A DNA stretch of 34,200 bases, taken from NCBI GenBank assembly GCA_021780375.1, contig JAJXYT010000129.1:1-34200 (forward strand), read 5' to 3'. The stretch's first letter is position 1. Every line of letters begins with the position of its first letter. Made by a program: the position numbers and the translations under genes. The notes under the pieces are model-generated. The model was not told the origin of the DNA. It made no database searches and saw only the letters and a list, made by a program, of their open reading frames with translations. This DNA is from a bacterium. GTDB taxonomy: Bacteria; Verrucomicrobiota; Verrucomicrobiia; Limisphaerales; UBA11358. Shown piece after piece: positions 8,717 to 16,996 of this stretch.

Positions 8717-8967
8717 TCGCCAAGGTTTCCTCATCAGCAGCATTTACAGCGTGCGCAGCCTCATTCGGGCGAAGTAGTGGTATTGGCTCTCGTTTTCGGG
8801 CGCGTTCTAGCCGCGTTGACTTCGTCGCTTGAGGTGCTGCGCCGGTCGGCACAACACGCAGGCGTTGATGTCGCGCATGGCTTTGCGCGGATAATTGATT
8901 CGTGAAAATTGGCGTATTTGTGTTTTGCGGCTTCGGATTGAAATGAGACAGGCGGAAGCACTGTCCG

Positions 8968-9058
8968 ACGTATCAGCGTCAATCAGCGGATAAAATCGTT
9001 CTGACTTTTGCGCCTTTTTGCGGCAAAACTTTGCGTCTTGGCTTCTCTGCGTTAAATG
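8968..9058. repeat. Degenerate short-period intergenic repeat (TCAGCGTCAATCAGCGG... / TTTGCGCC...TTTGCGTCTTGGCTTCTCTGCG)
   Basis: Recurring ATCAGCG and TTTGCG/CTGCG units at about 9-10 nt spacing outside any credible CDS. Confidence 0.45.
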
Positions 9059-9216
9059 AATTTGGTTCGGCTCGCCGGTAGTCTCGCCCCACCGATCAAA
9101 GGCAAACGGGTTAATGAATTTGCTTCAGCGCCTCGCATGCACAGGCTGGCGGCGCGTTTCGAGCAAAAACTCCAGTCCAGGCTCGCGGGAATCCGGGGCG
9201 GCTGAAATTGGCCGGG

Positions 9217-9546
9217 TCAGTTTTCGACCGTGGTCCCGGCGCGGGCGGGGGAAAGCATCACCGGAATGTAGCGCGTCCTTTCAAGCACGGACGCCGGGGC
9301 TGCCACCCGGGCTTTCTTGAGAACGATTTCAATGTTGAATTGGTTCAGGCCGATGGCTTCCACGCCGATCACCTCATCGTTGGCATCAAGGTCAATGGCG
9401 ATGTGCATGGACGTTGCTCCGGTGTCCAGAGTGCGGGCGACTCTGGCGTTTTTGAACCGGACATAGACCGCCTGGGCGGCGGAATCAATCTCCACCACTG
9501 GCGGGCGGGTTGATTTCACAAAAAATTTATGCGTTTCAGCCTTCAT
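9217..9546 (-). CDS. DUF2283-like protein (putative antitoxin-like)
   Basis: VEIDSAAQAVYVRFKNARVARTLDTGATSMHIAIDLDANDEVIGVEAIGL has the DUF2283 pattern. Confidence 0.7.
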   Translation of the reverse strand: MKAETHKFFVKSTRPPVVEIDSAAQAVYVRFKNARVARTLDTGATSMHIAIDLDANDEVIGVEAIGLNQFNIEIVLKKARVAAPASVLERTRYIPVMLSPARAGTTVEN

Positions 9547-9775
9547 AATACGCGGTCAATAACCAGCAATCCGTGTTCCGAATTTCCGCCACCACCACCA
9601 GCGTGCGGCCATCCACGGTTTTCTTGAACTTTCACCGCTGGCCACCGTGCCTTCCCTGGCCGATCCGGGTTTTCTGGTGCGGCGCACATATCACTGCCTT
9701 TACGTTTTCCAACGTAAACTCGCGCTCAGTCTGACGGATAAGAACATGGTGCGTGTTGTGAAAGCGAAGTTTCAC
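9536..9775 (-). pseudogene. DUF4258-like toxin-type gene with in-frame TGA
   Basis: Manual translation: VKLRFHNTHHVLIRQTEREFTLENVKAVICAPHQKTRIGQGRHGGQR*KFKKTVDGRTLVVVAEIRNTDCWLLTAYYEG*. In-frame TGA at 9633-9635; its terminus overlaps the DUF2283 start. Confidence 0.65.
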
Positions 9776-9815
9776 TTCAATCGTGCCCTAAATTTAGGCA
9801 GGTAGCAGGTGGGCG

Positions 9816-9968
9816 TCAACCCGCAAAGACAGACACGGGAGCTCGGCCAGGAGCATCACTGTCATACATGTGTTCCCATGGTTTGAGCGCGGCGAAGTCC
9901 ACGGCCACGGCGAGCAGGGCGCGCCAGGTTTCGGGCGTGACGGGTGGTGGCGGGGCGAATTTGGGCAT
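9816..9968 (-). pseudogene. N-terminal fragment of a DUF7309-like protein
   Basis: MPKFAPPPPVTPETWRALLAVAVDFAALKPWEHMYDSDAPGRAPVSVFAG*; the PWE-MYD-D motif is followed by an abrupt end. Confidence 0.4.
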
Positions 9969-10027
9969 GGGTGTTAATGTGGTTGCGAACACTTCAAGAA
10001 TTATTCTTCACCCGTGTTCATCAATGG

Positions 10028-11362
10028 TCAAAGCCCCAATTTCTTGAACCGGTTGTTGACTTCCTTGAAATGAAAGTCGAGTGAACAAAGCTTCTCCAGC
10101 TCGCCGGACTTGAAGTGTCTGGCGATAGCCGGGTCCGCTTTTAATTGTTCGACAAAGTCCGCGTCATCACGCCCGGCGTGTTTAACTTCCCACGTTTTCA
10201 TGGCGGCGTCCTGGACCAGTTTGTAGGCGGCTTCGCGGGTCAGGCCTTTCCTGATGAGCGCCAACAGGACGGTCTGCGAATTCCACATGCCCAGGCTCAG
10301 GCCAAGATTCTTCTTCATGTTCTCCGGATACACCGCCAGACCGTCCATGAGCCGGGTGAGCAGGCCGAACATGTAATCGAGCAGCGTGCAGGAATCGGGG
10401 AAAATAATCCGCTCGACCGATGAATGTGAAATATCGCGTTCGTGCCAGAGGGCGACGTTTTCGAGGGCGGCGACGGCGTTGCCGCGGAGGACGCGGGCGA
10501 GGCCGGTGAGCCGTTCCCAGGTGATGGGATTGCGCTTGTGCGGCATGGCGCTGCTGCCTTTCTGGCCCCGGGTAAACGGTTCTTCCGCTTCGAGCACTTC
10601 CGTGCGCTGCAAATGGCGAAATTCAACCGCCCAGCGTTCAATGCTCGCGCCGACGAGGGCCAGCGTGGTCATGAATTCGGCGTGGATGTCGCGCTGGACC
10701 ACCTGGGTGGCGATGGGTGCGGGACTCAGGCCGAGTTGCCGGCACACGGCCAGCTCGACCTGTGGCGAAAGATGCGCGCTGGTGCCGACCGCGCCGCTGA
10801 GTTTGCCGACGGCGACGACTTCGCGAACCACCACCAGTCGGCGCAAGGCGCGCGTAAATTCATCATACATCAACGCGAGCTTGAGGCCGAACGTGGTCGG
10901 CTCGGCATGAATGCCGTGGCTGCGGCCGATGCAGGGCGTGAATTTGTATTTGCGCGCCTGTTTGGCGACGGACGCGCGAACCGCCCGAACGTCTTGAATC
11001 AAAATGTCGGCACTCTGCACCATCTGGACGGCGAACGCGGTGTCAATGACGTCGCTGCTGGTCAGGCCGAAATGGAACCAGCGGCTGGCGTGGTCGTGGA
11101 TTTTCTCGGCGACCGCGGTGGTAAAGCCGATGACGTCGTGGTTGAGCGTCTTTTCCAGCTCTTTCTGGCGCGCGACGAGGCCGGGCAAATTGGCGGACCA
11201 TTTGTCCGCGCCGCGTTTGATTTTGGCGAAATCGGCGCGCGGCACGACGCGCTCCTTGACCAGGGCTTCGCCGGCCAGCAGTTCGATCTGGAGCCAGAGC
11301 CGGAGCTTGTTTTCATCGGTCCAGATGCCCCGCATCTCCGGGCGGGAGTAGCGCGTAATCAT
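10028..11362 (-). CDS. purB: Adenylosuccinate lyase
   Basis: MITRYSRPEMRGIWTDENKLRLWLQIELLAGEA, HFGLTSSDVIDTA, and signature GQKGSSAMPHKRNPITWERLTGLAR. Confidence 0.97.
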   Translation of the reverse strand: MITRYSRPEMRGIWTDENKLRLWLQIELLAGEALVKERVVPRADFAKIKRGADKWSANLPGLVARQKELEKTLNHDVIGFTTAVAEKIHDHASRWFHFGLTSSDVIDTAFAVQMVQSADILIQDVRAVRASVAKQARKYKFTPCIGRSHGIHAEPTTFGLKLALMYDEFTRALRRLVVVREVVAVGKLSGAVGTSAHLSPQVELAVCRQLGLSPAPIATQVVQRDIHAEFMTTLALVGASIERWAVEFRHLQRTEVLEAEEPFTRGQKGSSAMPHKRNPITWERLTGLARVLRGNAVAALENVALWHERDISHSSVERIIFPDSCTLLDYMFGLLTRLMDGLAVYPENMKKNLGLSLGMWNSQTVLLALIRKGLTREAAYKLVQDAAMKTWEVKHAGRDDADFVEQLKADPAIARHFKSGELEKLCSLDFHFKEVNNRFKKLGL

Positions 11363-11377
11363 GAGGGAAGCCTAGAA

Positions 11378-11469
11378 CGTCGAAAGTCCAGAGTCGAGAG
11401 TCGAGTGCCATAGAAAGAAACCTCGACCCTCGTCCCTCGACCCTCGTCCCTCGTCCCTCGTCCCTCGTC
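11378..11469. repeat. Heptamer inverted-repeat element (locus i)
   Basis: Left arm CGTCGAA AGTCCAG AGTCGAG AGTCGAG (11378-11405); right arm seven units CCTCG[A/T]C (11421-11469), reverse complement GTCGAGG/GACGAGG. Confidence 0.85.
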
Positions 11470-11479
11470 CCGCAACCTG

Positions 11480-12379
11480 TTACCGTTTCGCCATTTTATT
11501 GCGGGCTTTTTCCAGGATTTCGCGTTCGTGCGCGGTCAGGCTTTGGATGCCGTGTGCGGAAATTTTGTCGAGGATGGGGTCCACCTCGCTTTTCACAAAT
11601 TCATCGGTGGACAATTCCTCGTCGGGTTTGCCTCCCGCCGAACGCCAGAATTTGCCCTGGCCGGCGCGGGTGACGGCAAATTCCCGCGGCGCGACCCGTC
11701 GCGGCGATGGGGTTCCCCAGGGCGGCCAGGGCCAGCGGCCTTGGACGAATTGCCGCACGAAAACAAAGCCCGTCAAAATCCCGCCCAAGTGCGCGACATT
11801 GGCGATGTTGCTATGGGACGTCAAAACAATGCCCACGGCAGCCAACCCGATGCTGCACCATAGCAGCGTTCGTCCCCGCATGGTGACAGGAATGAAATAA
11901 ATCAACAGCGTGAAGCGTTCCCACCAGTTCATGACCGCAAAAGCGGCGACCAGCCCGTAACCACCCGCCGAGGCGCCCACCACGGCGCCGCCGAAATATC
12001 CCGGCCACGCAAACGCGGCCGCCATCTGGCAAAGTCCGCCAATGACACCACTGGCCAAATACAGCGCCAGGAAGCGGGTGTGGCCCAAAGCCGCTTCCAC
12101 CGGACGCCCAAAGAAAAAGATGGCCAGCATGTTGAAGATCAGATGCAACCAGCCGCCGTGCAGGAATTGGTAAGTCAGCAATTGCCAGACGTAACCATGC
12201 CACAAGCCTTCCAGGCTCAAGGCCAAATAATTATCTATGAAGTCCGCGCCGCGCGGGTTATTGAAGGCCATCAATTCTGCAAGAAAGACCGCCGTGTTGA
12301 CAACCACCAGTGCCACGGTAAACGACCATTGCGGCCGGTAGTGATCCGGCTGGCGCATGTAATCACGATCTTCAAGCAT
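11480..12379 (-). CDS. Rhomboid family intramembrane serine protease
   Basis: LHGGWLHLIFNMLAIFFFGRPVE, GASAGGYGLVAAF and NVAHLGGILTGF. Confidence 0.93.
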   Translation of the reverse strand: MLEDRDYMRQPDHYRPQWSFTVALVVVNTAVFLAELMAFNNPRGADFIDNYLALSLEGLWHGYVWQLLTYQFLHGGWLHLIFNMLAIFFFGRPVEAALGHTRFLALYLASGVIGGLCQMAAAFAWPGYFGGAVVGASAGGYGLVAAFAVMNWWERFTLLIYFIPVTMRGRTLLWCSIGLAAVGIVLTSHSNIANVAHLGGILTGFVFVRQFVQGRWPWPPWGTPSPRRVAPREFAVTRAGQGKFWRSAGGKPDEELSTDEFVKSEVDPILDKISAHGIQSLTAHEREILEKARNKMAKR

Positions 12380-12412
12380 GGCGATGCAAGCTAATGGCCG
12401 GAACAACTGTTT

Positions 12413-13111
12413 TCAACGGTCATGTTGCTGCAACTCTTCGACAATGCGGCCGTCGGCGAGTTCAAAAACGCGGCGGGCGTGCGCCGCCACCTTGGCATCA
12501 TGCGTGGCAATAACCAGCGTGGTTTGTTTTTCCGCGTGCAACTTTTTGAGCAATTCGATGATTTCACCGCCCGTGTGCGAATCCAGATTGCCGGTGGGTT
12601 CATCCGCCAAGACCAGTTCCGGTTCGTTGATGAGGGCGCGGGCGATGGCGACGCGTTGCTGTTCGCCACCGGACAGTTCGAAGGGTTTGTGTTCCAGACG
12701 GTTGCTGAGACCGACGCGGGCGAGCAGTTCACGTCCACGCGCCGCGGCCCGGGCGGCCGGCACGCGGGCGACCCGCGCCGGCAGGCAGACGTTTTCCAGC
12801 GCGTCGAGTTCCGGCAGCAGATGGTACGCCTGAAAAACGAAACCGACCCGGCGGCTGCGGAAGTCGGTGAGTTCCCGTTCGGAAAACGCCGCGATGTTTT
12901 GTCCGGCAAAATGAATTTCGCCCCCGTTGGGCGAGTCCAATCCGCCGATCAAATGCAGCAGCGTGCTTTTGCCCGCGCCGGATGCGCCGCGCAATGCCAG
13001 GAATTCGCCCCGCGCCACCTGCAGATGGACGCCGCGCAGGACCTCGAGCGTGCGCCGGCCCATGGCATAGGATTTGGCGAGCGCGCGGACGGAGAGGAGC
13101 GGCTCGTTCAT
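12413..13111 (-). CDS. lolD: ABC transporter ATP-binding protein, LolD-like
   Basis: GASGAGKSTLLHLIGGLD (Walker A), LSGGEQQRVAIARALINEPELVLADEPTGNLD. ATG at 13111; adjacent to a LolC/E-like permease. Confidence 0.92.
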   Translation of the reverse strand: MNEPLLSVRALAKSYAMGRRTLEVLRGVHLQVARGEFLALRGASGAGKSTLLHLIGGLDSPNGGEIHFAGQNIAAFSERELTDFRSRRVGFVFQAYHLLPELDALENVCLPARVARVPAARAAARGRELLARVGLSNRLEHKPFELSGGEQQRVAIARALINEPELVLADEPTGNLDSHTGGEIIELLKKLHAEKQTTLVIATHDAKVAAHARRVFELADGRIVEELQQHDR

Positions 13112-13138
13112 GGCGGACCTCCGGCAGGAAAATGAAAA

Positions 13139-13232
13139 ACATTCAACATCCAACATTCAACATTCAAAGCCCAAGGAATCGCGCAACCGCCACCCACTGG
13201 ATGTTCGAGGTTGAATGTTGAATGGTGAATGT
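13139..13232. repeat. Heptamer inverted-repeat element (locus ii)
   Basis: Left arm ACATTCA ACATCCA ACATTCA ACATTCA (13139-13166); right arm TGGATGT TCGAGGT TGAATGT TGAATGG TGAATGT (13198-13232). Confidence 0.88.
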
Positions 13233-13240
13233 TCCCGAAT

Positions 13241-14518
13241 CTACTCATAGCGCAGCGCCTCCACGGGTTTCAGCCGGCCGGCGCGCCAAGCGGGCAGTAC
13301 GCCACCCAGAATGCAAATGATAAACGAACTACCGCAAATCAGCACGATGTCCCGGACATCAATGATCGCCGGCAATTCACTGAAACCGTAAATTTTGGCG
13401 GGGAAAAGCTCCCAGCCGGTCAACCGGTTCATGACATGCAGAAATTCATTGCGATAAGCCAACGCCAGGATGCCGAGTCCGTAGCCGGCGAGCACGCCGA
13501 GCACGCCGATGATGGCGCTTTGGGCGAGAAACACGCCGGAGATTTGGAGGTTGGTGGCGCCGAGCGCCTTCAACATGCCGATTTCGCGCGTCTTCTGGAC
13601 CACGAAGGTAATTTGCGCGCTGAGGATGCACAGCGCCGCCACGATGACGATGAAGAACAACAGATAAAACATCACATTTTTTTCAACGATCACCGCGCCG
13701 AGAATCGCGGAATTTTCCTGCATCCAGGTGGTGATGGTATAGCCGGGCCCCAGCACGCTCGCCAGTTGGCGGCTCACCGCGGGCGCCTGATAGGGATCGC
13801 GCAGCATGACCATCAGGCCATGCACACTGGCGCCGAGGTCGTAAAGCTCCTGCGCGTTTTCCAGCGAGGTGACGGCGATGGAATAGTTGTAATCATAATA
13901 ACCCACATCGAAAATGCCGGTGACGGTGTAATCATCCGGCAGGACGGCCTCTTCGTTCGATTTGCCCTGGTGTTCCTTCATTTTCTCCAACTCGTTCGGC
14001 GAATAAATCGCCACCCGGTCGCCCACGGCCAGATTCAGGCTTTGGGCCAGCGCGCTGCCGATGACCAGGCCGCGCCGGCTCAGGTCGAATTTCCCGGCGA
14101 TGATGCTTTTGGGCAACACGCTTACCGAACTTTCCAGAGCGGGATCCGCTCCTCGCAGATAAGGCACGGCGAAGTACGGCTGTTCATTAGTATCCGCCGG
14201 TTCGGTTTTCATGAGCACCGGGCCCAGGACATACGGCGCCACCCCGACCACATTCTGGTTGGACGCAACGAGGTTCATCACCGCGGCGTAATTTTCCATC
14301 GTTTCGCCGGTCGCCACGATCCGCAGGTGGGCGTTGAAACCGAGGATTTTCGAGCGCAAATCACGATCGAATCCGCTCATGACACTGATGACGATAATGA
14401 GCACGGCCACACCGAGCGCGACGCCGACGATGGAAATGAGCGTGATGATGGAGACGAACGTCCGTTTGGGCCGCAAATAACGCAGCGCGAGGAGCAATTC
14501 AAACGGCAGCCGAGACAT
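13241..14518 (-). CDS. ABC transporter permease, LolC/LolE family
   Basis: FELLLALRYLRPKRTFVSIITLISIVGVALGVAVLIIVISVMSGFDRDLRSKILGFNAHL; C-terminal FtsX-like region. Confidence 0.93.
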   Translation of the reverse strand: MSRLPFELLLALRYLRPKRTFVSIITLISIVGVALGVAVLIIVISVMSGFDRDLRSKILGFNAHLRIVATGETMENYAAVMNLVASNQNVVGVAPYVLGPVLMKTEPADTNEQPYFAVPYLRGADPALESSVSVLPKSIIAGKFDLSRRGLVIGSALAQSLNLAVGDRVAIYSPNELEKMKEHQGKSNEEAVLPDDYTVTGIFDVGYYDYNYSIAVTSLENAQELYDLGASVHGLMVMLRDPYQAPAVSRQLASVLGPGYTITTWMQENSAILGAVIVEKNVMFYLLFFIVIVAALCILSAQITFVVQKTREIGMLKALGATNLQISGVFLAQSAIIGVLGVLAGYGLGILALAYRNEFLHVMNRLTGWELFPAKIYGFSELPAIIDVRDIVLICGSSFIICILGGVLPAWRAGRLKPVEALRYE

Positions 14519-14571
14519 GATGCCGGGAGGCTAAAGACGCGACGAACAAGTGTCAACGAAGTGCGTGAGGC

Positions 14572-15393
14572 TTATTCGCGTTTTTGGCGCGGCGGGTGAA
14601 ACGGGTTGCCCCTGATGACCGGGGTTGGCGCGCGCGGCACGAACAGCAGGCTGACGAACAGATAAATCCAACCGATGACGAAATGAGCGCCGAAGATAAA
14701 CCCAAAGGAAATCAAATCAAGGAAGCCGCCGCCATAAAGCAGGATGGCGGCCACCATCAACAGGGCGCCCGGCAACAAAGCCGCGCCTGCCAACCGCCAG
14801 CTTTGACGAAAGTTCAAATCGCGGTTCGCAAAGAAGCCGAGCAACCAGACCGGCGGCAAATAGAGGGTTGCCAGCAACCACCAGCTCAACAGGCAACCCA
14901 TCACCACCGCCACGCCGGCCATAATGAGAAGTTCGATTGCCCACGCGCCCCAAAGCGGCTCGAGTGCGTTGCGATTGAAGGCAATGACATAGTCGGCAGG
15001 ATAATTCCATTCCAGATAGCCGAACAGGGAGAAGGCCCGGACGGTTTGCCTGCCAAATTCGATTTGCAGGTCGGCAGTCGGGCCGATTTGACCGGAGTGA
15101 TCCAGGTCCACATCCAGCGTCAGGATGCGACCGGTGGCCAGCAACTCCGGCGAGCGGCCGGGCCAGTCCAGTTTGCCCGAGCGGATTTCGCCGGTCGGCG
15201 GCAATTTGGGGATGGCGGCGGTCACCGCCGGGAAACCGACGGTGTCAACGAACCAGGCGACCGCCACCGCAGCCAGCAACGCCACGATGAACTGCACGAG
15301 CAGGAGGCGCCCGAATCTCGCGCCGGCAAACGCCGCCACGCCGCGCGGGGTGAAAGGTTCCCAGGCGGCAGTTGGTGCGGTCGGCACACTCAT
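14572..15393 (-). CDS. Hypothetical membrane protein
   Basis: Several hydrophobic segments (FIVALLAAVAVAWFVDTVGF, IELLIMAGVAVVMGCLLSWWLLATLYLPPVWLLGFF); ATG at 15393 preferred because the upstream extension is translated repeat. Confidence 0.7.
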   Translation of the reverse strand: MSVPTAPTAAWEPFTPRGVAAFAGARFGRLLLVQFIVALLAAVAVAWFVDTVGFPAVTAAIPKLPPTGEIRSGKLDWPGRSPELLATGRILTLDVDLDHSGQIGPTADLQIEFGRQTVRAFSLFGYLEWNYPADYVIAFNRNALEPLWGAWAIELLIMAGVAVVMGCLLSWWLLATLYLPPVWLLGFFANRDLNFRQSWRLAGAALLPGALLMVAAILLYGGGFLDLISFGFIFGAHFVIGWIYLFVSLLFVPRAPTPVIRGNPFHPPRQKRE

Positions 15394-15445
15394 GGACTGC
15401 AGATTACCTGAAAGGATCGAGCCGTTAAAGAAGCTCTGCCAAGCC

Positions 15446-15516
15446 GGAACGCCGGTCTCCGACCCGGCACGTTGGGAAAAACGGTTTCTTCGTGCCGGGT
15501 CGGAGACCGGCGTTCC
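15446..15516. repeat. Perfect 26-bp inverted repeat with 19-nt spacer
   Basis: GGAACGCCGGTCTCCGACCCGGCACG (15446-15471) and its exact reverse complement (15491-15516). Confidence 0.95.
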
Positions 15517-15552
15517 TGGCGCAAGCTTCAACCGGGCGCAATCCCGGATCCA

Positions 15553-16005
15553 TCAGGCCGGGTTTGCTTCCGGCGGCTCCGGCGGTTTGGGCAACGGGTT
15601 TTGCTCCGCCGACGGCGTGTGAATGACCGGGATGGGATAGCGCAATTTCATCACGTCATCCACGAGCACTTCGACGAAGTACGTTCCGGCGGTTTTGAAT
15701 TCGATCTGACCAAAAACCATGACATTGGTGGCGTGCAGCGCCGCGTCCTTCAACTCAAATTTCATCTCGCCTTTGCGCAGCACGGTCGTCTGGTCGGGCG
15801 CGATGAACTTGACGCTTTCGGTGAACTGGCCGATGCCCGCCGTCCAGCGGTTGAAAACGCACAGCCGCCCGGCGACAACGGGTAGTTGCGGCACGCGCAG
15901 GAAGTTGATGACGCCGACCAGGAAAAAATTCCCATTGGCTTCCTGGCGTACTTCTTCACACACCAGCGAGCATTGCAAATCCGGCAGAATTCGAGTGGGT
16001 TGCAT
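15553..16005 (-). CDS. Conserved hypothetical protein (DUF6941-like)
   Basis: LQCSLVCEEVRQEANGNFFLVGVINFLRVPQLP...LCVFNRWTAGIGQFTESVKFIAPD. Confidence 0.6.
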   Translation of the reverse strand: MQPTRILPDLQCSLVCEEVRQEANGNFFLVGVINFLRVPQLPVVAGRLCVFNRWTAGIGQFTESVKFIAPDQTTVLRKGEMKFELKDAALHATNVMVFGQIEFKTAGTYFVEVLVDDVMKLRYPIPVIHTPSAEQNPLPKPPEPPEANPA

Positions 16006-16018
16006 ATTTTATTCATGA

Positions 16019-16081
16019 TAGCGGCGTCCGGTGGGCGCCGCAGCTTCTTATTTCAAATCCGGCGGTCAGCGACCGCCGCTA
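16019..16081. repeat. Double-hairpin GC-rich repeat
   Basis: Outer IR TAGCGGCG/CGCCGCTA, with internal hairpins GCGGCG-N9-CGCCGC (16021-16041) and GGCGGTC-N3-GACCGCC (16061-16077). Confidence 0.85.
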
Positions 16082-16996
16082 CAAACTCATCTCCGCCGCG
16101 CGCACGGTGTTTTGCATCAACATCGCAATGGTCATCGGGCCGACCCCGCCGGGATTGGGCGTGATTTGACCGGCAACTTTCCGGACGGGGGCAAAATCCA
16201 CGTCGCCCACCAGCCGCGATCCGTTTTTCGCCTTCGGATCGCTCACGCGGTTGACGCCCACGTCAATCACGGTCGCGCCGGGCTTGACCATGCCGGCCTT
16301 TACAAATTCGGCCACGCCCATCGCGGCAATCAAAATATCCGCGCGGCGGCAATGCGCCGCGATATCGCGGGTGGCGGAATGGCAAATGGTCACGGTCGCG
16401 TTCGCATTTTTGTCTTTTTGGCAAAGCATCGCGGCCATCGGTTTGCCGACGATGTTGCCCCGGCCCAGAATCACCACCTCCGCGCCGCTGGTTTTCACCC
16501 GCGAACGGACCAACAACTCGCGGATCCCCGCCGGGGTGCAGGGCTGAAAGCCCGTTGGATCACCCAGCATCAATTTGCCGACGTTAACCGGATGAAAACC
16601 GTCCACATCCTTTTGCGGCGACACCGTCGAGTAAACGACGGATTCCCGGATTTGCTTCGGCAACGGGGCCTGGACCAGAATGCCGTGCACGCGCGCATCG
16701 GCGTTCAGTTTTTGCAGCAACGCGAGCAAATCACTTTCGTGCGTTTGGTCCGGCAAAACGTGGGTGGCGGAGGAAATGCCGAGTTCGGCGCAGGCCTTTT
16801 CCTTGCGCCCGACGTAAACCTTGGACGCGGGATCCTCGCCCACGCGCACAAACGCAAGGCCGGGTACGACCCCGCGTCCTTTCAACGCGGCGAGGCGCCC
16901 GGCCAGTTCGCGCTGGATTTGCGCGGCAATGGCGCGTCCGTCAATGAGCGTTCCCACGCTGTCTGGGGCTTCGGAGGTCAACGTGTTTGACCGCAT
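16079..16996 (-). CDS. folD: Bifunctional methylenetetrahydrofolate dehydrogenase/cyclohydrolase
   Basis: FVRVGEDPASKVYVGRKEKACAELGI, VHGILVQAPLPKQI, PCTPAGI and PNPGGVGPMTIAMLMQNT; start chosen at 16996. Confidence 0.95.
   Translation of the reverse strand: MRSNTLTSEAPDSVGTLIDGRAIAAQIQRELAGRLAALKGRGVVPGLAFVRVGEDPASKVYVGRKEKACAELGISSATHVLPDQTHESDLLALLQKLNADARVHGILVQAPLPKQIRESVVYSTVSPQKDVDGFHPVNVGKLMLGDPTGFQPCTPAGIRELLVRSRVKTSGAEVVILGRGNIVGKPMAAMLCQKDKNANATVTICHSATRDIAAHCRRADILIAAMGVAEFVKAGMVKPGATVIDVGVNRVSDPKAKNGSRLVGDVDFAPVRKVAGQITPNPGGVGPMTIAMLMQNTVRAAEMSL

Noticed and set aside
10442-11413. 323-aa + strand ORF
   Set aside because: Antisense to purB; no recognisable motifs.
11378-11469. 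CRISPR array
   Set aside because: Units are 7 nt with no spacers; arms are inverted, not direct repeats with unique spacers. No cas genes in the window.
13229-14599. 456-aa + strand ORF
   Set aside because: Entirely antisense to a well-supported LolC/E permease; His/Arg/Asp-rich shadow translation typical of high-GC DNA.
15394-15531. N-terminal extension of the 14572-15531 ORF (TPVSDPAR...GSETGVP)
   Set aside because: It is a translation of the 26-bp inverted repeat; ATG 15393 is a better start.
16031-16990. 319-aa + strand ORF
   Set aside because: Antisense to folD; no family motifs.
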